Source of the DNA: Novakomyces olei
Lineage: Eukaryota; Ascomycota; Novakomycetes; Novakomycetales; Novakomycetaceae
Assembly: GCA_016906335.1 (NCBI GenBank)
Contig: JADEYG010000015.1
Span: forward strand, 1 to 64,000
DNA: 64,000 nt
Reading direction: 5' to 3'
A model generated the notes under the pieces. It ran no database searches. It was given only the letters and a program-made list of their open reading frames with translations, and was not told where the DNA came from. This document shows, piece by piece, positions 21,021 to 31,155 of this stretch; position 1 is the first letter of the stretch, and every line of letters begins with the position of its first letter. The position numbers were made by a program, and so were the translations under genes.

Positions 21021-21488
21021 ATAAATTAGACATTTAAAACCCGTTGATGGGTAGCGGCATTTTCACATACAATTATATTCACATTATGTATATAAAAGCC
21101 AAATACATATATTTATATAGGGATGTGAGGCGTTTAGTTCAATTTTATAGTTGTTTGTACTCAGCATTTAGGATCACGAAGGTACGAAAATTAAAGTATC
21201 ATTCATGGGGCGACAGAAAATTTCAGAATTCTGCATTTTTTCAAATTGAAGTAACTCTAAATAAACGAAATGCTCCGCTAAATTGCATATTTGAATAGGG
21301 GCTTGAATCCTTCTTTCACAAACCGCTGTAAGCAGCCTTAAAGAACATTTAAAGCTTTCAAACGATTCAATAGATGACGCAGAGATTGTAGGGATAGTGC
21401 GCTCTTTTTACCTCTACTACGTTGATATGTTGATGCAGAGCGTTGCCAGCAAACAAACATCAATAGCAGCCAAAGGCATAGGTATCAT
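21021..21488. other. Gene-free stretch
   Basis: AT-rich with nothing recognised. It lies downstream of the HNH gene on the other strand. Confidence 0.4.
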
Positions 21489-22658
21489 TCAAATAAAAGA
21501 AGAGTGAGTGCGGAGTCTAGCCATAGCGCACTGGCGGTAGTGCCAATCGAAACATTCCTTCCAAGGCCAATAATCGCGGTAGTTTGGGTTGAGTTTTAAT
21601 TTTTGTCCATGGTATTGGGGAAAATAGTCAAAACAATGAATTTCATAATCACCGTTCTTCACTCATATTAGCAAAAATATTAAATCTTTATTTAGTCATA
21701 TACCCTGCAATATATCCCAATTTTATATTTGTCAAACTGCTTATGCAGCCCGGATTCTAGAATTAATCCATTTTGCATGTCGTCAATGTTTGCCATTAAC
21801 GCGATAGGCTCAGGGAGTAATTTCCTTAGAAGCTGTTTTTAGTCAAAAAATTTGCCCAAGATATTACAAATAAAGAAAATAAAGAGTTTAAAAAGCCTTT
21901 TTAGATTGGAGCCCTACGTCGTTGCCTCTGCTCTTTGGGATTATATGACAAGCTTCACAGCCGTCCCTGAACATTGGAAGTCCCGATATGAGACATCCGC
22001 CATCTCTATATCCGACCACATTTCGAAATTTATTCTAGACACAGAATAGTCAGTAAGCGAGCCAACTCAAAGAAGAATGAAGACTAACTTGAGTAGGAGA
22101 ACTACGCGACGATTTGCTGTAGGTAGATGAATATTCGTCAATATTAGGTCGTTTGAATGGCAGAGCAGGGTTTTTGGACTCTGGGCCTTTGCATAACTCA
22201 ATTTCGCAGTCGTCTAGGGTAATTAGAGCAGACAAAATGTGAGCAAGGTAATTACCTTCAATACAATAGGTATAACGCGTAAACTGTAGCTTTTCGCCGA
22301 GTTTACATTTCACATCGTTCAATTTCAGTGTGCCTTCGTTCTTCACAATAGATGAAACAACGTACAGTAGATATCGGCAATCAGCATATTGAATCGCCTC
22401 AAGAAAGGCCGATGGAATTGCACAGATAGTCACACCTGAATTTGATACGACAGAGACTACCTCTGGTGCTTTGGAGGGGAGCCATAAAATGACGGCAGTG
22501 TCAAACTGTTGTGGCTTGAAAGAAGTTGAAGCTGCCAGCGCGTCTTGTCCTACAAAATCAGACTCATTACTCCCTGTTTCTTGTTCTGTTTCCTCTAGAG
22601 GTCGGTTTGCCCGCTGATGAGATTGCTCGCCGCCCACTTTGCGCCTTTTACGTACCAT
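21489..22658 (-). CDS. HNH-nuclease domain protein, five exons (member 2)
   Basis: Exons, in gene order: 22658-22256, 22213-22089, 22034-21918, 21832-21704, 21656-21489. Together they give 313 residues with no stop. Introns are 42, 54, 85 and 47 nt with GT...AG ends. The first has no stop, so an unspliced reading runs on and ends at about 202 codons before the HNH domain. Order: basic N-terminus (VRKRRKVGG), family module (VSNSGVTICAIPSAFLEAIQ), STYSKSSRSS linker, HNH core (RDGGCLISG...CEACHIIPKSRGND), QNGLILESGLHKQFDKYKIG, EIHCFDYFPQYHGQKL and DWHYRQCAMARLR. Exon 4 is exactly as long as in member 1 (129 nt), and the intron positions agree. The basic start suggests nuclear entry. Function unknown. 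Confidence 0.78.
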
Positions 22659-22789
22659 GTATATTGTCGTATGTCAGAGCTTTTATTCACTATGAAGAGA
22701 TTAACCCTTAATAAATAAATTGAGGATTAACCCCAAACCTATATAGTTCTTAGATATTGTAATAATGGAGCATGTTAGTAATAACTCCA
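22659..22789. other. 5' region of HNH member 2
   Basis: AT-rich with no assigned element. It contains TTAACCCTTAA and TTAACCCCAAACC scraps. Confidence 0.3.
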
Positions 22790-22975
22790 TGTTGGAGTTA
22801 TTGTTATTTTATCTTGAAGTAGAGTTCTTGAGGTAGAAATAGTTGCATTAGCGACGAACAGTAGCTTCAGCTGAATCCCTCGGAGGTTCTAGGAATTTGC
22901 TTGGGCTACATATATGACTATGTATTTTTCTAGTGAGATCCAGTAAAACTAAAGTCATAACAGGCACGAAGGACG
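22790..22975 (-). repeat. Diverged LTR relic of the copia family at 8-10 kb
   Basis: Compared with the reverse complement of the LTR at 10131-10408, it shares GCTTCAGCTGAATCCC, a TATATGACTATGTATTTTT-like segment and GTAAAACTAAAGTCA in the same order. It starts TGTTGGAGTT. No coding part is nearby, so it is probably an old solo or truncated LTR. Confidence 0.6.
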
Positions 22976-23746
22976 TATCTGAATTTGAAAGGGTTAGCGA
23001 GAATTTCAGTTAGGTGGCTATTTTCCGATAAGCCGACCGTGCAAAGGTCGTAAAAGTCGTCAAAAATAGAAAAGCATTCATGCAGGGCAAAAGAAACGCC
23101 AGTGCCCCTTCAAGCATTACCCTTGCCGTCAAGAACAGAGCTTGATATAACACTATATCATGTTCGAGGCTTTCATTCGGCTGCTTCATCGTGGCTTCAG
23201 CAGACAAGTGAGCTGGAATCTTGTTATGCCGTTCTTGCAAAAAGTTACCAATCACTCGTGCCTTGCGCAATTTAACTGCTGCGGGAATGGCAGAGATTGT
23301 TTAACGTAGAAGCGCGAAGAAACGCGTAAATGCGACCAAATCATATCCATTGCATTAATACAGCAAGCCCAGCCGCTGAGTAATTCTGCTTTTGCACCAG
23401 TGACGTTGTTGGGTGGAGTACGGAACCGGTCTATAGAAAGCACTTCCTGTGTACGCCTAGCATCGTCAGAGAAAGACGTAAACCGCCTCTTTCGCTGTAC
23501 TGGACCGTAAAATTCCAGGATGTGTTGAAGCCAGCGGTTAGGGTTAGTTAGGATTAGGGTTAGAACTAAACCCTATGGAGATGGAACAGGCATAACACGG
23601 ATTTACGCTCTGCTTGGTGGCCCCATCCAAGGACATTATCTCATCTTGTAGTTGCAATGTTCGGAGATAAGCGGCATATCTGCGAATGCTTACAAATTGA
23701 AGTGTTCTATTAATACTCGGGATCTACGGGATGGATAGCACAGAAA
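22976..23746. other. Gene-free stretch with interstitial telomere-like sequence
   Basis: 23537-23562 reads GGTTAGGGTTAGTTAGGATT and on, an imperfect telomere-repeat scrap in G-rich orientation. Otherwise nothing is recognised. The last part must hold the promoter of the quinone reductase. Confidence 0.5.
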
Positions 23747-24529
23747 ATGAAGGTCCTTATTGTATATGCGCATCCTGAGCCAAAGTCGCTAAATGCAGCT
23801 CTTCGCGATGTGACTGTTGAAGAATTCAAGGCGGGGGGGCACGATGTGGTGGTCTCGAACCTATACGCCATGAATTTTAAGGCGTGTGTGGATAGAGACG
23901 ACTTTCCTGAGCTCAAACCCGACGAGCGACTTCGTGTTAGTAGCGCATCATCCCACAGCTTTAAAACTGGCTCCTTGACGGACGATGTAAGAGCGGAGCA
24001 AGACAAGCTGCTCTGGGCAGATTTGGTGATTCTGCAATTTCCCTTATGGTGGTACTATATGCCAGCTATACTCAAAGGATGGGTTGACCGTGTTTTCTCA
24101 TACGGTTTTGCTTACGGAGTAGGCGAGCACAGTGACTTGCGCTGGGGCGACCGCTTTGGAGAAGGTACGTTAGTGGGGAAACGAGCTATGCTTATCGTAA
24201 CTGTTGGCGGCCGACCAACACATTACAGCCCGCGTGGCGTCAATGGGCCCATTGACGACCTCTTATTTGCGATAAACCACGGTATATTGTTCTATCCTGG
24301 TTTTGATGTTTTGCCCGCCTTTTTAGCGTATCAAGTGGATAGGTTGAGCTCAGAGGAATACGCATCTTTGGTCAAAGAATTGCAACAGCGCATACGCGGA
24401 ATTGAGTCAGACGCTCCGATTCCATTTCGGAAACAGAATGGCGGCGACTACATGATTCCTAGCCTGGAATTGAAGCCAGATCTAGAGAAACCTGGTGAGA
24501 CGGGCTATGCTTTGCATTTGAGCAGATAG
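23747..24529 (+). CDS. NAD(P)H quinone oxidoreductase-like flavoprotein
   Basis: 260 residues from a clear ATG, flavodoxin-like fold of the NQO1/MdaB type (Flavodoxin_2). Seen: N-terminal beta strand and loop MKVLIVYAHPEPKSLNAAL, which binds the flavin phosphate, then LWADLVILQFPLWWYYMPAI with the flavin-contacting FPLWW, and KRAMLIVTVGG. Such enzymes carry out two-electron reduction of quinones with NAD(P)H, usually in the cytosol, and protect against redox cycling. The length fits the family. Compared with the decayed DNA upstream this gene is intact, and it marks the start of the better preserved part of the arm. Confidence 0.88.
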   Translation: MKVLIVYAHPEPKSLNAALRDVTVEEFKAGGHDVVVSNLYAMNFKACVDRDDFPELKPDERLRVSSASSHSFKTGSLTDDVRAEQDKLLWADLVILQFPLWWYYMPAILKGWVDRVFSYGFAYGVGEHSDLRWGDRFGEGTLVGKRAMLIVTVGGRPTHYSPRGVNGPIDDLLFAINHGILFYPGFDVLPAFLAYQVDRLSSEEYASLVKELQQRIRGIESDAPIPFRKQNGGDYMIPSLELKPDLEKPGETGYALHLSR

Positions 24530-24881
24530 ATATCTATAAACTGAGTTGAGCGGCTTAATTACAATTATTTTACAACTCTTCGTTTCCACTTCTCTCTATT
24601 TATTATTTGTATTCATTCTTCAATGTTTTAATAAAGCAATAAACTCCCCTTAACCTCACGCCACGGATCGCAGAGGGCTATGCGTTTATTTTCGAATTTA
24701 TAATCATAGCGTGAAGGAAAAACCGAAAACTCAGACTATATTTCTACATAACTAGAACCACACTACATAAAGACCGAAATTCGCCACATGAATATATATC
24801 TCGGCTATAAGGACGCAGACCTAAGATAATCGTGTCCTGGTTTTATTAAACCGCGGAACAGAGTTTAGGTCGCGTTCGCCG
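24530..24881. repeat. Intergenic region with a worn foldback-unit remnant
   Basis: 24685-24800 resembles the right half of unit A (1780-1905): TTATTTTCGAATTTATAATCATAGCG, GTGAAGGAAAAACCGAAAA, CATAACTAGAACCACA and GAATATATATCT in order, with many changes. The stem is largely lost. The remnant lies within the presumed promoter of the following gene. Confidence 0.5.
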
Positions 24882-26210
24882 ATGTTCATGTTTGATAAGT
24901 CTGGGGAAATGGGTCCGATGCATGGATTTTGGGCAGTTGCAGCCATTGCGTACTTTGCAATTCAAATTGCAGCACGGCACAAAAGAAGGGCTGATTTGGA
25001 GCGATTCTGCACAACACTGAGCCCAGATTATAGTGATATGACATTAGCCCAAGCCCAAAAGATCCAGTGCACTATCGGTGAATTGGAGTTTCCGTTCATG
25101 TTCCAAAAATCTCTAGAATTCGCTTTATTCAAGGTGTGTTTGAAGTTATTGATGATTGCTGAGCTGAAAGACATACGGAATACCAACAATTGCAACATTG
25201 CTAGTTCAAACACGGCAACTTTCGAAGGCAGAAAACGCACCCAAGCGCTATGCTGACACCGCCGTGTTTGTAAATGAGGTTTACGGAAATGTCCCCGCAG
25301 ATCCAAGAGCAATCAAAGCTTTTGCTCGAGTAAACTTCATTCATAACGTTTATATCAAAGCGGGTAAAATCAAAAACAGTGATATGCTTTACACCCTCAA
25401 CTTGTTTGCTTGGGAGCCAATTGTATGGATTGAGCGGTATGAATGGCGGAAGCTTACTGATCTTGAAATATGCGCTATTGGCGTTTTTGCAAAGGCCATG
25501 GGCGATGACATGGAAATCTCTTATCATGTTTTGCCTTCCTATCAAACGGGCTGGAAAAATGGGCTTGCTTGGCTTGAAGAATTGCGTGAATGGTCGATTG
25601 AGTATGAAAAGACCGAAATGGTGCCACATCCTGACAACCATCTACTCGCCGAGCACACTATTTCTTTGTTAGTTTGTGTTCTACCTGCATTTTTGCGACA
25701 GACGGCAAAAAGTCTAGTAGTTGTTTTAATGGAGGACAGACTTCGAAAGGCTATGATGTAAGGACAAAGAACGTGAAAATGTTCAATACATATTACAATA
25801 TCCCTGAAGCTAATAATCTGTTTTATAGATATGAAAATCCCTCGTTGCTATATTCCGTCTTTACTCGATGGTTTCTTTTTACACGTCGGTTTATATTGCG
25901 ATACTTTGCTCTTCCAAGACCAGATTTCATGCGGGCACGCAATATTTCTGATATCAACCAGTGTGGGAGATATAACGCTGTGCGGTATGATGCTTATCCT
26001 TTCTATGTAAAGCCAACTCTGTGGGAACGTTGGGGGGTTCGTGCTTGGATTCGGTGGATTTGTAACTTGCCTCTTCCTGGCGATTCTGGAAATCAATTTG
26101 GCCCCAAAGGCTATAAGATAGAAGACATTGGGCCCGAGAACATGAAAGAAGGACTTAAGGATTACGCTGAAATTGCTTTGAAGCGGACTGGAGGGTGTCC
26201 ATTTGCTTGA
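24882..26210 (+). CDS. MpaB/DUF2236-type oxygenase-like membrane protein, three exons
   Basis: Exons 24882-25133, 25171-25757 and 25829-26210 give 406 residues. Introns of 37 nt (GTGTGT..AAAG) and 71 nt (GTAAGG..TATAG) are in frame. The protein matches the ER-bound oxygenase MpaB / rubber-oxygenase-like (DUF2236) family: an N-terminal membrane helix (FWAVAAIAYFAIQIAA), ELEFPFMFQKSLEFALFKTY, RYADTAVFVNEV, ARVNFIHNVYIKAGK, EPIVWIERYEWRKLTD and MEDRLRKAM. Family members hold heme through conserved histidines, and MpaB cleaves a polyprenyl side chain in the mycophenolic acid pathway. No biosynthetic cluster is seen here, so the substrate is unknown. Confidence 0.82.
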
Positions 26211-27070
26211 CTTTATTCTGTGCATGTTTTTCCTATGTAGTTTTTGTTTGATATATTTGTTAAATTAATTTGGTGCTTCTCGTGTTTAAGTCTTGTATAA
26301 ACTTTTGTTGGGAAGAGATGGAAGGCTGCACCGTTTTATGCTTGGGCAATCGCGAATAGTGTGTACAGACTGGTTTCATCTCCCTTTTTCTTTTTTAATC
26401 ATTTGTCTTGTTTGTTGAAACCAGCTATATGACAGCTCAGCGGTCAGTTTGATATTTCAGAAGTTCAACTATTACGAATTATTGGCCTTACTTTATTCAG
26501 TTTAGACTAACCAAACCAGCAAGTGCAATTGAGGCGAGCAGCTAATTTGCCTGCAAATAATTCTTGGCAAGAAAAATCATAAGCAATTTTGTAAATCGAC
26601 GTTCTGTTAAGTCATACGAAAATAAGAGACGAATGGGTTCGTGTATCGAGTTCAACGTCAATTGCTTGAGAAAATCGCTTTGGCGTTGAATTGCCGAGAC
26701 TTAACTGTTTTAAATACAGATAGGAATATAATTATAGGGTTGATTAGGGTAAAGGGGAATTATACTATAGTTTTACGTATTATATTTTTTTTTCATACGT
26801 ACAAATAAGAGCAGAAAAGAAATGTAGAATAATTAGAACTGGTCTACGAGCACATTGAAACTAGTCTTTATATTAATTAACGAATCAAACAACCAAACAA
26901 AAACTTTACCGTGATTGGCATATCTTATTTTTAATTTATTTCAATATATGTTTTTTTCGATGTCTATGACAGGAAAAGCGACGGAGAAAATTGGAGTTAG
27001 TCAATGGTATTACGGTCTTGAATTATACTGTTCCTTTCGAATTATAATAACTGCTGATATCTCAATAAAT
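26211..27070. other. Gene-free convergent intergenic region
   Basis: 3' regions of two converging genes, with no gene of its own. A telomere-like scrap TAGGGTTGATTAGGGT lies at about 26735-26751. Confidence 0.5.
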
Positions 27071-28642
27071 TTACGGGCTTTCGCTCTTAACAGTCTTGAT
27101 GCCATGTTCATGACTGAGAGCGAGATAAAGAGGGTCGGTTCTAAACGGCAACTGACGGCTCTCGAAGATCATGCCCATATCTTCGAGCGTATGACCATGA
27201 GTCTCGGGGAATCCAATAAAAACGTGTATCATAACGACGAATCCGAGCACTGCGAAAATAACGTACATTCTCCAGGAAATATTTATGAAACCAGCCGGCG
27301 TTGCGATAGTAATCGCGAAATTAAATAGCCAATTAATCGCAGACCCAAAACTGTTACCAATAGACCTTTGATCGACGGGAAAAATTTCTGATAGGTAAAG
27401 CCAAGCAGCTGGACCCCAAGTGCAAGCAAAAGCGCCAAAAAATACATAAGTAAAAGCTAAAGCGGTCTTTGCGTATTGATTTTCGCTAGGTGGAAGTGTC
27501 TGTGAAATAGTGGGATCTCCATAAAGCCCATTGGGCCCAGTATCTACGCCTTTGGCGCCTAAAATTGCGGCAATTATTGCCATTGAAGTCATCATGAGGA
27601 ACGCACCAATAATAAAAACCCATCGGCGAGACCATCTGTCCATCCAAATCAAAGCAGGAATCGTCATTCCCACGTTAATCGCAAAGAGAATAACAGTAAA
27701 TCGAAAAGTGTCACCGTGATGGCCCGTCATATCCATTATGGAGGTGGCGTAAAACATGACAATGTTAGTTCCAATGATTTGCTGATGCATTTGTGATGAA
27801 AGAGCGGTGAGTGTTCGATACAGACTGACGCCTCGGAAAAGGTCGCCAACAGTAGTATTTGTGGCGGTTTCTGCCTGAATAGTTTTACGGTAGCCTTCGT
27901 ATTCCTGGCTGACCTCTTCCGAATTAATATCGGCTTTTCGTAAAAAGCACAATATATCTCGGCATTCGTCCCACCGACCCAATTTCGCCAAATACCGTGG
28001 ACTTTCTGTCAGAAACAATGAGCCCACAAGCAACACTGCACCGGGTATCATTTGCAGGCCCCAAGCGAGTCTGAAAGACGCGGGGCCGTGCATTGTTGAG
28101 CAGCCGTAAGAGATAAAATACATGATAAGAATACCAATTGTTTCGGAAAATTGAAAGGAGGAAACAAGCCGTCCACGAATGTTTCGAGGGCTCAGTTCAG
28201 CCAAGTAAAGTGGTACGTTTGACGAGGCCATCCCTACAGCAGCTCCGGCTATAATACGGCCCATACAAAGAGCGGCAATATTGTTGGCAGCGCACTGAAT
28301 AGCCGCTCCAATAATCCAAACACCCGCCAGTAACTGGATCATACCTCGACGACCGAGCTGGTCACCAATCACACTGGAGATGACAGAGCCCACAAAAGCT
28401 CCTGCCGGGAAAGCCGCGGAAATTCCGCCCTGGGCGATAGCTCCGGGGTATCCGAAATATTCATTATAATTAGAGTTGCCGATAAACGTTGTCATATTAC
28501 TGCCTGCCCATCCGAAAATCTGCCCACCCATTGTCGCTATAGCTGCTATGATGTAAGGGTTTCGGAACTTGAACTTTGTGGAAAACCGCCGTTCTAGCGC
28601 AGAGGGCTTGTGCACGTAAGTGTCCTTCATTGTCGAGCGCAT
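27071..28642 (-). CDS. MFS sugar transporter
   Basis: 523 residues, twelve predicted membrane helices, sugar-porter family of the MFS. Signatures: DQLGRRGMIQL between helices 2 and 3, PLYLAELSPRNIRGRLVS after helix 4, LTESPRYLAKLGRWDE before the central loop, QQIIGTNIVMFY in helix 7, and WLYLSEIFPVDQRS in the last part, with PETHGHTLE at the end. Such proteins carry hexoses or related sugars across the plasma membrane. Which sugar cannot be told from sequence. The start is the outer of two in-frame ATGs. No partner enzyme is adjacent. Confidence 0.9.
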   Translation of the reverse strand: MRSTMKDTYVHKPSALERRFSTKFKFRNPYIIAAIATMGGQIFGWAGSNMTTFIGNSNYNEYFGYPGAIAQGGISAAFPAGAFVGSVISSVIGDQLGRRGMIQLLAGVWIIGAAIQCAANNIAALCMGRIIAGAAVGMASSNVPLYLAELSPRNIRGRLVSSFQFSETIGILIMYFISYGCSTMHGPASFRLAWGLQMIPGAVLLVGSLFLTESPRYLAKLGRWDECRDILCFLRKADINSEEVSQEYEGYRKTIQAETATNTTVGDLFRGVSLYRTLTALSSQMHQQIIGTNIVMFYATSIMDMTGHHGDTFRFTVILFAINVGMTIPALIWMDRWSRRWVFIIGAFLMMTSMAIIAAILGAKGVDTGPNGLYGDPTISQTLPPSENQYAKTALAFTYVFFGAFACTWGPAAWLYLSEIFPVDQRSIGNSFGSAINWLFNFAITIATPAGFINISWRMYVIFAVLGFVVMIHVFIGFPETHGHTLEDMGMIFESRQLPFRTDPLYLALSHEHGIKTVKSESP

Positions 28643-31155
28643 TGTGTATAGTTTGTTTGCAGGTACAGTCTTGTATTTCAGTCCCGCGTTGATTGTACGA
28701 AAAGGCAGTTCCTTTTAATTAATTTTTATTTCCCACAAGAATCGATTACTTGCTGCAAAAAGTATTTGTTTCTTCAATGCGTGCAGACGCCGGTTGGCAC
28801 GGCTGTTTAATGTATTGAAGATTGCTGCCAATCAAAAACAACCTCTCCGATACGCGATATTCAAGGATTGCGTAGACGCAATTTAAATCATTTAAAAGTT
28901 GGAAGCGTACAGAAAATGGTTTGAGTCCCACATTCTTCCTTTTTATTTTCAGATCTTTGCGATCTAACCACGTTGCCGAAATCATGCGATTATGTACGCT
29001 TACAAACCTTATAACGGCTCATGTCTATCACACTACCTAATGCAGACGCCGACCCGACATTTCCTTTAGTACTGGCACACCCCAATAGAATCAGTATGGT
29101 ACAATTTTATTAGTCTGACATTCTAAGCAGGGTTTTCTGATCGGAACGCCGGCACCGAGTAATTATGGTAACAAAAGTGAAATAATCAGTAAATCTTGGC
29201 CGATAAAGAAATTCCCGATGTGGGTCAAACGATTAGGCGTATACATGGAATAGAAACAGATGGGACTAAGTGAAGAAAAAAGATCATATGTTTCATTCGT
29301 AAATTTTAACAATCTGTCAATGTCTTCAAATTTAAGTTTCCTGTGTTTGTCATTATTACGGAATTTTTTGCATATTCAAACACTAAGGGTGCAAAAGTCC
29401 CTTGCAAATCTTCTTTGGTGCTCCACGGAATCTTCTGCCGAGATCCCGAAATTACCGGATCCGTATTTATTATGTAATCACGATTGTTACTTGGGGAAAT
29501 GTATCTTCGACTATCACATATTAAAAAGTACCACTAATTAATTATTAACGTAAAAGCTGTGTTGACGGTATCGGAGACGCCGTTCCACAAGATTTATGAA
29601 ACGAAAACCAATAAAGTTTGCAATCCAATAATAAATAAGAACTGTCAGCTTTTTCCTTACAGTTAAAGCAAAGTAAAGACTAATGCCATCCAGGCTTTGC
29701 ATTGTTCCCTTTACGCTCCGTCTTAAAGCTTTTTGATTTACAATGTTTTATTGCCAGAGCAGTAGCGCAATACATTTAGTACCAGTAGGCAAAATCTTCG
29801 CTCGCTTTTGATGGGCAACATTCAAACAGAATCTTACCCCTAGCATCAAATATTTCTGCTTTGAACGCCTGTACCATTTGTATATAAGCGTAGTGCTTTT
29901 GAATACGATCGGTACCTGAATTCACTTATCTGTGGAACAAGGCAATTTCCATCTTCGCTTCACACGGCTACGGCTCTTCAGAGCTCCAGTTAATCTTAAA
30001 TGTGCTGCTATCAGGCAGTACCTGGGCACTCTTCTTCGGCTTTGAAGACGATTCTAAGTTGTAAGGTAGTTGCGCGTTAGTTTTGCTTCACCCGTGACAG
30101 CATTGACTCTAACAATTTTATTTTCGGCTAGATTGAGGAGCAGCAAATACTGTCTTACCTGGCAAACGTTTTGGAGCCACGTCCGTAACCACGTTGCAAT
30201 CGCCTCAAAGCTAAACAGCTCGTCTCCGCCATTCCACTATAGCGCCCGAAAATAAGTTTCACTTGCTATTCGTACCCGTACCCCGTACCCGTACCCGTAC
30301 CCGTACCCGCACCCGTACCCCACAAACACCGTACTGAAAATGTACGGGGCCGACTGACAAAGTCGGGAGCGACCTCTCTATGTCCCATAGTGAACGGTTC
30401 AAAAATCAAGTAAGTGTGCCATGTTTCTTGAGCCGCAGCAATTGTAGTCTTAGCCCGAGCGGCAATAAGTCTGGTCGCGATAAACCTGCCATTCCTCTCG
30501 CCCGGCCAACAGCCTAGCAACAGCAAGCGAGGCCAACGTTCATAGCGTAAACAATTCTGAGCAAGAACCCATGATCTACGCATTCATAAATACGAAGTCA
30601 AACGTGGAAGGCGGTGCCATGTAAACTGCTGCTTTACTCTGTCGGCGTGGAAAGGCGAACTGCCAAAGTAGTGGCAAAACGATCTTATTGGTCGATAGGA
30701 ATTTAAATCGAAAAGCGTGTGTACCTAGTCTTGCGCACAATTTTACATGTTTGGATTGGTGTACTAGTTGTGACAAAAATCCAAGAATTTTGACTATGGT
30801 AATATAGCGTATTTTACATCTTATACAGTTCAAGTTTTGTGTAAATGGCTTCTAGGTTAAAACATAGAGTTAGGGTTAGCCAGAGTTAGTTATCTATTTC
30901 GGATGGCAATGCAACAAGTGCAAAATACACTACATAAACTACGATGGGTTTGGCAATACTTGCATGAATGTTTCTACGACATTTATCATCGTTATTAATG
31001 GGAACCAAAAAGAGAATGTTCAAAACCAACCACGTAAACTAAATCTCAATAACCAATTTTTAGGGCCAAACAGCTCCCAACTAACGAACAAAAGGTACTA
31101 AATCAAAGAATCAATCAAAATAGCAGTATTTTCTTGGTCAAGAAAGGAGCGTTTC
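28643..31155. other. Long gene-free region
   Basis: 2.5 kb without a frame resembling a known family on either strand. It contains the GTACCC minisatellite (30271-30325) and a telomere-like scrap AGTTAGGGTTAG at about 30868-30880. It may include decayed genes too worn to name. Confidence 0.5.
30271..30325. repeat. GTACCC minisatellite
   Basis: About eight tandem copies of the hexamer CGTACC, with one CCCGCACCC variant and one extra C. Confidence 0.9.

Noticed and set aside
11004-22658. HNH genes as homing endonucleases inside introns or inteins
   Set aside because: They are free-standing genes with their own N-terminal module and introns, and no host gene is interrupted by them.
30266-30583. 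105-codon frame with a Gly-Thr repeat tail
   Set aside because: The tail is the GTACCC minisatellite and the rest has no resemblance to a known family.
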